Source: Gordionus sp. m RMFG-2023 (taxonomy: Eukaryota; Nematomorpha; Gordioida; Chordodea; Parachordodidae). Taken from it: a stretch of 64,000 nucleotides of DNA. The DNA is taken from contig NC_088779.1 of the NCBI RefSeq assembly GCF_954871325.1, positions 25,902,869-25,966,868 of the forward strand, given 5' to 3'. Positions 58,401-64,000 of the stretch are shown here, piece after piece. How positions within the stretch are numbered: position 1 is the first letter of the stretch; the number at the start of each line of letters is the position of its first letter. A program made the translations under genes and the position numbers. The notes below the pieces were generated by a model. That model had not been told where the DNA came from and did not search any database. It saw nothing but the letters and a program-made list of their open reading frames with translations.

Positions 58401-61400
58401 ATTTCTTCACATAACCACTCCAGACGCTTCTATGCCAATTATTTTACTCAATTTTTTGCGTTTCTTTCTCTCTCATAGGGTCATTCTCATCTCTATTCTC
58501 CAATTTAGCTTCATGCGCCGCTTTCATTACCCACGTTTCGCCATTGTAGACTATACAGTTTTTCACACAACATTGATAAACTTTTCCCTTCATTTCAGAT
58601 ATACGTTCTTATCAATTAAAATAGACGACATATCTCAAAATTTCCTTCATTCATATCTTACCCTTGCAACAACTGCAGAATCAAAACCTCCATCTGTGTT
58701 CATCGTGTCATCTAAATAACAAAACATCCCTTTGTCCAGGGGAGCTTCATTACCTATATTTAAACCACCATTTTTACGTTATTATTATGAGTCACAATCT
58801 AGTGGATCACTTCCCTTGTAAACCTATATCACTCACTACACTTCTTTCCCAGTTAGCCGGAATATTTCCTTCGCATAGGATCTGCACAGATCTGTCATCC
58901 ATTCTACTCTAATTTCTTCGCTCCATCATTTTCGCCAACACTTTTGTTGGGCCTGCTCCTTTACTTCTCGTCATCTTCTTTAACATTTTCCTAACTTCTT
59001 CCTTTAACTTTATGACGTCGCGCATCCTTATCTCACTCATTTTCTTCATTTAATAATGTTTTCATATACTTCTTCCACATCTTCTTAATCTAATTGTTTT
59101 CAATAACTATCGTCCTAATAACCATATCCGTATTGGCTACTTTCTTACTTATTCTCCCAGGATATCATATTGGTTATATTTAATCAATTTATTTAATTCT
59201 AATAACAATATAATACATATTTTTATTAAATATATTATATTATATAATCATTTTAATATAACGCCATCTATACTACCTTTTTTTATTTATAAAAATAATA
59301 AAGATTTTAATAAAATTTAAAAAACAAAAATGGCTATCGAGATTTTTTATTAAATCGTTTAATATAAAAATAATGAATCAACTCCCAAAAAAATCCCTTC
59401 CTAACAAAGTTAATATTTTATTTTTACCGGAAATAAGAAAACATTCGGAATTTTTAAATTTTTTTTCAATATTTTCCAACGTAAAATTTTAAGGGCTATA
59501 AAATGATATTAATTTGTAACTCTATCTTAAGTTTTTTTTAAAAAAAACAAGATATAATGAAATCACGACTTTAAAGGCGTATATCTTTGGATCTGGTTGA
59601 GCTAGCACTCTAAAATTTTGATTTTATTAACATTTACAACATAAATAACTAATATGCCAAGTTTTATCCATTTTTAAGATGGTCGGCCGAGTCACTGGTC
59701 GATTTGTCATGGAATTACCCATAATCCCTAAAACAGTTAGAATATTCAAAGGTTCAAACTAGTTCATGGAATTTTTTAAAGGTTCGGTTGACAACTGGCT
59801 TGGTGGGTTAGGCTCGATAAACAACGTTTAATACTGGTTTGGGTTTGGCTTAGATCCCTGGTTTCCATGTCGCCCTTTTTTATGTTATAAAAGAGAAATT
59901 CTATCTTTAGTTGACTTTTAGACGAAAATTTGAAATGTATATATTTTTGGGGAAAAGAATATAAATTTTGAAATTTGAAAGAAATTGATACGTTTAAGGT
60001 AAAAAGTATATTTTTTTTCTACGAAAATTTATAATATGTAAAAGAATTTAATTATCGATTTCTAATGTTACCTTTTCTTTTAGGATTTCATAGCCGATAT
60101 CGAGAACTATACTGATTGGTCAACCTTGACGCTCGGTTTGTTGGTGGATATCGATTTATTCATTGCCCAAGTTATTTTGTTCGATTTTTTTTTCTTCTAC
60201 AAGCTTATAAAAAGGATATATTTAATATAAGTTAATTCCTTAACTTTTAGAGGGTACAATGCCATATTTACAAAACTATTTTAAGGAAAAATTTAACCAA
60301 GAACACATATCATTACTAATTAAAAATGTTTCACAGTTACCGTTGATCTATTCCACGTGTATAGAACCTGCTTTATCGGAATCGTTCGACAACTTAGATT
60401 CTTCTGAAGCTCTTGAATGCCGATTGAAATTTAACGGTAATATCTATTTATTTTTTTCTTATTGAATTAACTTTATTTATCTGCTAGACACGGTATGTCA
60501 ATCAACCATATCCGAATACCAATCAGGCGTAATACCTCATCTCAAAAAGTTATTGATAAACAAGTTGCTCGTTAATGATCCCTCCAATGAACGTTGTTTT
60601 GACAAAATATTTGACATACCAAAGACCTACAGACACACTAAAAGATGAGAATTTTGATTATAAGATAACCATTTTCTTTTTTGAAGAAGGGAATCTAAAT
60701 TGGAAGGAGTAAGAAAGGAGTGAAGAAACAAATAGGAATTAATTAAATATTTTTTTTTAAAAAAAAGTAGAAATAAAAGTAATATAATGAAGAAGCGAAG
60801 AGAAGAATAAATTAAAAATAAATCATTTCAAACAAATTTTTTTTATATATACAAGACCCCTCAAAATCCCTCGGATTACGTAAACGAACTTGTGCGTTCT
60901 TTCGAAAAATTTGTAAATAAAATTAGCACAGGGCTAATGATAGATGGCGCAAAAGATGGCGAACCTATTAAAACCGAAATACTGTCCCAAGCTTTGAGAT
61001 CATTTACTATAAAGTTTATAATATATATATTATGTATAGCCTTTTTTTTTTAGTACACACAATAGTGCCTCCTTTTCCCAAATACTAAGACTGTGTACCA
61101 GGTCGGCTTAATTTGGATACTTAATTGCTTTTTAGTAGGCTAAAATGTTTTTGAGCCAGGGCACCCTATTTTGGTATGTTTTAAGAATTTGGGGACATTT
61201 TTATTTTTCGTATTTTATTCTCGTTTTTTTTTTGATTATGTTTTTTTCTGTTGTTTTTTTTTGACTATTTGGTATTAATTCAACTCAGGACACGGCCTAA
61301 GTGATTTTTCAAAAAAACAGAATGTCTAAACCCAAAAATATAAATATTTTTATAGGAAAAATTAATAATATTTTTTTTTTCAAATCTTCACTTAACATAG

Positions 61401-62460
61401 ATAATCGAATGTAATCTTCAAATATTAATTTTAACAAGCCTCAGCAATCCGTATTTTGCAATTATGTTGTGGCTAGATCTGGAAAATATAGTTTAAGAAA
61501 TGCTTTTATTTTTTGGTTCTTTCTAACAAATTGAAGCTTTTAATTTTTTTTTTTTAAAAACTCCAGATTTTTTTTGTTTTTAATTCAAACTTTTAATTGC
61601 TTTACTTAATATTCGATATTTTGTAATTTACTTGTTCAAAGATACGGCGCTAAGATAAAAGAACTCCTTTCAAATGTCCAAAGAACGGAAGAAAGTTTGA
61701 TGAGGTTAAAAAAGGTAAAAGGGCTTCTGACAACCCCCAACAACCCGGATAACGCATTAGCTCAAATTTCTCCTATTACAAACTTAGTAACCGACGAGTC
61801 TAAAATCAAGCTGCAGATCAGAATAGATGTTCAAAGTTACATAAAATTGGTGAGAACTTGTATTATAAATTAAGAAGAAAAACGATTTATAAGGAATTCG
61901 ATTTCTCATAAATAGCGGAAAGTATTTTTAGCTAGTGTTGATATACTAATAATTTGTTTATAATTTATAAATAATATTAGTTTTTTTCTTTTAAATTAAA
62001 CAATTTTGCAAGATAATTTACAAAACGTTTCTTATTCCGAAAAAAATAAATAAATTGATATTTAAATAATATAATATAAGCAAAATATGCGCTGTAATTT
62101 ATTTTAATGTAGTTTAGCTACAAGCAGAGTGTAATTTATAAACGAAATTAGTTACGTTTTTTTTAGCTCATGAACCTTCCTTAATAAAATACATAATTAT
62201 AAATAATTTATTTTAAAAATTTCTAACCAAAAACATTGTCTTAAAATTGAATATATTGGGGTAATAAAAAATAGTTTATATATGGAGGCGGGCGCCAAAT
62301 TTTAAAAAATTATGTCCGAAATTTGAATTATTTTTTGAACAGGTTTTTGTATGTTTTTTGACAATATCAAATTATTTTATTTTAGATGAAAGGGTTCGAA
62401 TTGAATCTTTTTATCGAAGACAATAGTTTTGAAGCCTTAAACGATTTGGTTAAAGAATGA
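49482..62460 (+). CDS. COG2: COG2, conserved oligomeric Golgi complex subunit 2, 15 exons found
   Basis: COG2 belongs to lobe A of the COG tether that returns Golgi enzymes in retrograde vesicles. Exons: 49482-49688, 49728-49793, 49833-49913, 49953-50086, 50136-50271, 53915-54121, 54742-55047, 55918-56060, 56709-56788, 60084-60170, 60253-60436, 60488-60642, 60856-61013, 61642-61849, 62386-62460 (about 740 residues; human has 738). Family blocks: DNFDCDEFLLEFKNKVDLET and LQHDLALYSKEI at the start; YSYLNRYSDAENIL; TPTYHEFIDKPWNLTIYFQI then RFQEIAGNFE; LVDIDLFIAQ; FDIPKTYRHTK; QRTEESLMRLKKVKGLLTTP; DESKIKLQIRIDVQSY; FEALNDLVKE at the end. Two problems: exon 9 (56788) exits in a phase that exon 10 (60084) does not accept, and the Trp-rich block usual here was not found, so at least one exon is missing from my model; and no GT donor follows FDIPKTYRHTK. 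The start is the first ATG of exon 1; an upstream exon is possible. Confidence 0.88.
50883..51175. mobile_element. hAT MITE with GGCC-rich interior, in COG2 intron 5
   Basis: Ends TAGAGATCTGCA and the complement of TAGTGGTCTGCA. Flanks ATAATCAT and GTTATCAT form a worn 8-bp duplication. Same family as 20577-20955, about 290 bp. Confidence 0.65.
51539..51898. mobile_element. MITE of the TTTATAG-AACGC family, in COG2 intron 5
   Basis: 360 bp with long inverted ends: TTTATAGTAAACGCGTTTTG and TGTTGCGTTATTTAACGC at the left pair with GCGCATTAAATAACGCAACG and ATAACGCATTTACTATAAAC at the right. The most complete copy; non-coding. Similar at 15331 and 56253. Confidence 0.85.
52200..53080. other. COG2 intron 5, no further feature
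   Basis: AT-rich DNA with a run of G at about 52370-52383. The GC-richer part at 52205-52250 is short and has no open frame. Confidence 0.4.
53083..53246. mobile_element. MITE of the TTGTTAAAC family (TA target site), in COG2 intron 5
   Basis: 164 bp. Left GTGTTGTTTAACAG, right TTTTTAACAACAC, with TA on both sides. Interior TCAATATTTTAGCCAGAAAA matches the copy at 9232. Confidence 0.75.
54190..54688. mobile_element. Composite of MITE-like pieces in COG2 intron 6
   Basis: Outer inverted pair AGGCTGTTTCCTAAATG (54193) and CATTAGGACACAGCCT (54671). Within it lie a short palindrome (GTAAAAATAAAATAGTGTT and its complement, near 54272 and 54357) and, from 54370 to 54674, a left-truncated copy of the TAGNGATCTGCA hAT MITE. 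The outer ends resemble those near 61089-61302 and 3030. Confidence 0.5.
56253..56432. mobile_element. MITE of the TTTATAG-AACGC family, in COG2 intron 8
   Basis: 180 bp, internally deleted. Left TTAGGCTGCGTTTATAGC and GCGTTATCTTCAAGC, right AATGCGTTTAAGTACAAATA with CGGCCTT. The TTTGCGTTATTTAACGCTAT block is kept. Confidence 0.75.
58250..59165 (-). pseudogene. LINE reverse transcriptase relic, antisense in COG2 intron 9
   Basis: On the minus strand the order is: KMTRSKGAGPTKVLAKMMER, EWMTDLCRSYAKEIFRLTGK (end of the RT fingers), then after a large internal deletion CYLDDTMNTDGGFDSAVVAR, a worn stretch with YNGETWVMK, and finally IWARRTKGQDRRRGRKS with DDAQDRKKWRKEIRP. These are blocks of a non-LTR retrotransposon RT and its C-terminal tail. 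The palm with the catalytic FADD box has been lost. Many stops and frame changes. The two unrelated plus-strand open frames at 58363 and 58664 are shadows of it. Confidence 0.75.
59180..59720. mobile_element. Solo, diverged terminal repeat related to the 27466-30287 transposon
   Basis: The right end GATTTGTCATGGAATTACCC, together with ATGGTCGGCCGAGTCACTGG, corresponds to GATTTGACATGGAATGACCC and GGGGTCGGCCGAAAAGTGAT of the complete element. At the other side ATATAACGCCATCTATACTA corresponds to ATATAGCGCCATCTATTTTT. No coding part and no second end were seen. Lies in COG2 intron 9. Confidence 0.65.
61089..61302. mobile_element. Small inverted-repeat element in COG2 intron 13
   Basis: GACTGTGTACCAGGTCGGCTT at the left pairs with AACTCAGGACACGGCCTAAG at the right. 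The internal block TTTGGATACTTAATTGCTTT followed by TTAGTAGGCTAAAA is found in inverted orientation at 2987-3045. Non-coding; target duplication not resolved. Confidence 0.5.
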
Positions 62461-63405
62461 TCGGCAAAAAACAAATGGGAAAAGGTCATGTTAAAGAAAT
62501 TTTTAAGCATTTATTTTATTTAGCATTGATAAATGTGATATAATATACAATTCATATGTACAAAGCATAAATAAAATATATTATATTTATTAATTAATGT
62601 TTATTTTATTTTTTTTAAAAAAATCGTAATGAATGCTATTATTTTTAAATAAGGAAAATTTGTGCAATAGAATTTAAAATAGCATTTGATTTAATTGATA
62701 CCAGTATAGTATAAATGTAAACCCATTTTGTAATAAAAAAAATTTTTCATAGGAAAGTTTTCTCAATTGTTAATCTCCTTACACATGCTCTAGGAATATC
62801 AGATAAATTTTCAATATCTTTATTTAGGTATAAATCATCAACTAAAATAAGCTCATTTAAATTTAATTATCAAGAATAATTAGTCATTTTTTTTCTCTAT
62901 CAATATATATATGTATTTATATTCACTTCTTACAAAAAGATCTAATGAATTAAACCCAATATTATTATATTTATAAAATAAATTTATTTAATTCAACAAA
63001 TATTCTATGCAGTTACATAAATTTCAAAAATGTATTATAAAAAATATATCTTTCCGTGTAAGGTATAATTAGTTGTAGAGGACTGGTTGGCATTAAAACA
63101 CATGATAATTATAGTGAACGCTTTGAAGTAAAGATGGGGCAGCATCAAGATCATTCTTTCCATTATTATATATCATCGTAATGGAAGCGTTTATGAGAGA
63201 GGTATATGGAGTACTTCCATGAAGACTTACCACCTAATAGAATATTCGGCCCGAGAAAAATATACCAATTCTACATTTTACAGTTTTTTCAGATAATATG
63301 AAATTAATAGCTAATAACCCGTCAAGAATGACCGGGTTGAGGGGGTGATTAGTTAGTTTGTGTATATGGTACTAAATATACTTTATTAATATATTTTATA
63401 AAAAT
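62461..63405. other. COG2 3' region and intergenic DNA
   Basis: AATAAA at 62570-62575, 110 bp past the COG2 stop, is the likely polyadenylation signal. The rest is AT-rich; a slightly GC-richer patch at 63060-63250 shows no open frame worth calling. Confidence 0.5.
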
Positions 63406-64000
63406 CAGAGACCTGCAGAGGCACCATTTGCACGGCCCGGCCCGGTTTTAAATTTTTTAGGCCCAGCCCGGCCGGGATATTTTTTAAAAATTTTTTTACG
63501 GCCCGGCCCGGATTTAAAAATTTCAGGCCCGGCTCGGAATTTTTTAAAATTATATTCCACCTGGTATATACAAAAATTCACCCATGAGGTATTTTACCAT
63601 ATTTTTCAGCGAATATTATCGCATATTATTTAAAAAATACATGAAAAAAGCTAATATTTTGAGAATATTATATTGAATTTATAAAAATTATAAAACTGTT
63701 ATTTATTAAAATGGATATTTTGTGCATATACTATATTTTTTGCATTTATAAAAATAAAACTAATATTCATAAAAATGGTAATAATATTTTGAGCATATAC
63801 TATATTTTATATTGCATTTAAAAAAAATAAAACTAATATTTAATTTATAAAAATGGAAAATATTTTGAGAATATAATATATTGTAAATCGTTATTTAAAA
63901 AAATGCATGTATAATAAATAGTATTTTGAAAATATAATCTAATTGCGCAATATTAATATAATTTATTTTATAATTTTTAAATATTTTATATTACATTTAT
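63406..64000 (-). mobile_element. hAT element, CAGAGACCTGCA family, cut by the window end
   Basis: From CAGAGACCTGCAGAGGCACC onward it follows the left half of the element at 38162-39500 closely, including GGCCCGGCCCGG stretches and the AATATTTTGAGCATATAC blocks, with a few indels. The right end lies outside the window. Confidence 0.9.

Noticed and set aside
58363-58912. Two plus-strand open frames (118 and 82 codons)
   Set aside because: Shadows of the antisense LINE reverse transcriptase relic.

Overview
The window is AT-rich animal nuclear DNA. Three intron-containing host genes can be read: HRD1/SYVN1 (ER ubiquitin ligase, minus, 10835-17701), TOMM20 (mitochondrial import receptor, plus, 19265-19858) and COG2 (Golgi tethering complex subunit 2, plus, 49482-62460). 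TOMM20 is of the metazoan type (short, single N-terminal membrane anchor, acidic C-end). I cannot place the phylum. Exons are clearly richer in GC than introns. Introns are of two kinds: minimal ones of 39-51 nt (at least eight, four of them 39 nt) and ones enlarged to several kb by transposons.

Layout. 1-10.8 kb: AT-rich DNA with small TA-flanked MITEs, a split Tc1/mariner transposase relic, hAT transposase fragments, and a candidate stray terminal exon near 9 kb. 10.8-17.7 kb: HRD1 in 11 exons. 17.7-19.3 kb: divergent promoter region shared by HRD1 and TOMM20. 20-23.9 kb: degenerate repeat with an inserted hAT MITE, a hAT fragment, and a short SINE/LINE-end-like repeat. 24.4-26.3 kb: a 650-residue intronless ORF on the minus strand, unidentified, possibly of viral origin. 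27.5-30.3 kb: a DNA transposon with ~570 bp terminal inverted repeats and a decayed transposase. 31.8-35.3 kb: nested insertions (a minisatellite-bearing element in a SINE-like repeat; a hAT MITE inside a hAT transposase). 35.9-42.6 kb: a 6.7 kb foldback/MULE-like structure whose ends are inverted arrays of a GCGAATGCATTA-type repeat, flanked by a 10-bp direct repeat and itself carrying a hAT element. 44.6-49.3 kb: minisatellite, an old Ty3/Gypsy-like fossil, and the C-terminal end of a LINE. 49.5-62.5 kb: COG2, whose introns hold MITEs, a LINE relic and a solo transposon end. 62.5-64 kb: intergenic, ending inside a second copy of the CAGAGACCTGCA hAT family.

The host genes serve the secretory and organelle system (ER-associated degradation, mitochondrial import, intra-Golgi retrograde traffic), but only HRD1 and TOMM20 are neighbours, and there is no sign of an operon. 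Everything else is mobile DNA, mostly hAT and TA-targeting families. No tRNA, rRNA or CRISPR array was found.
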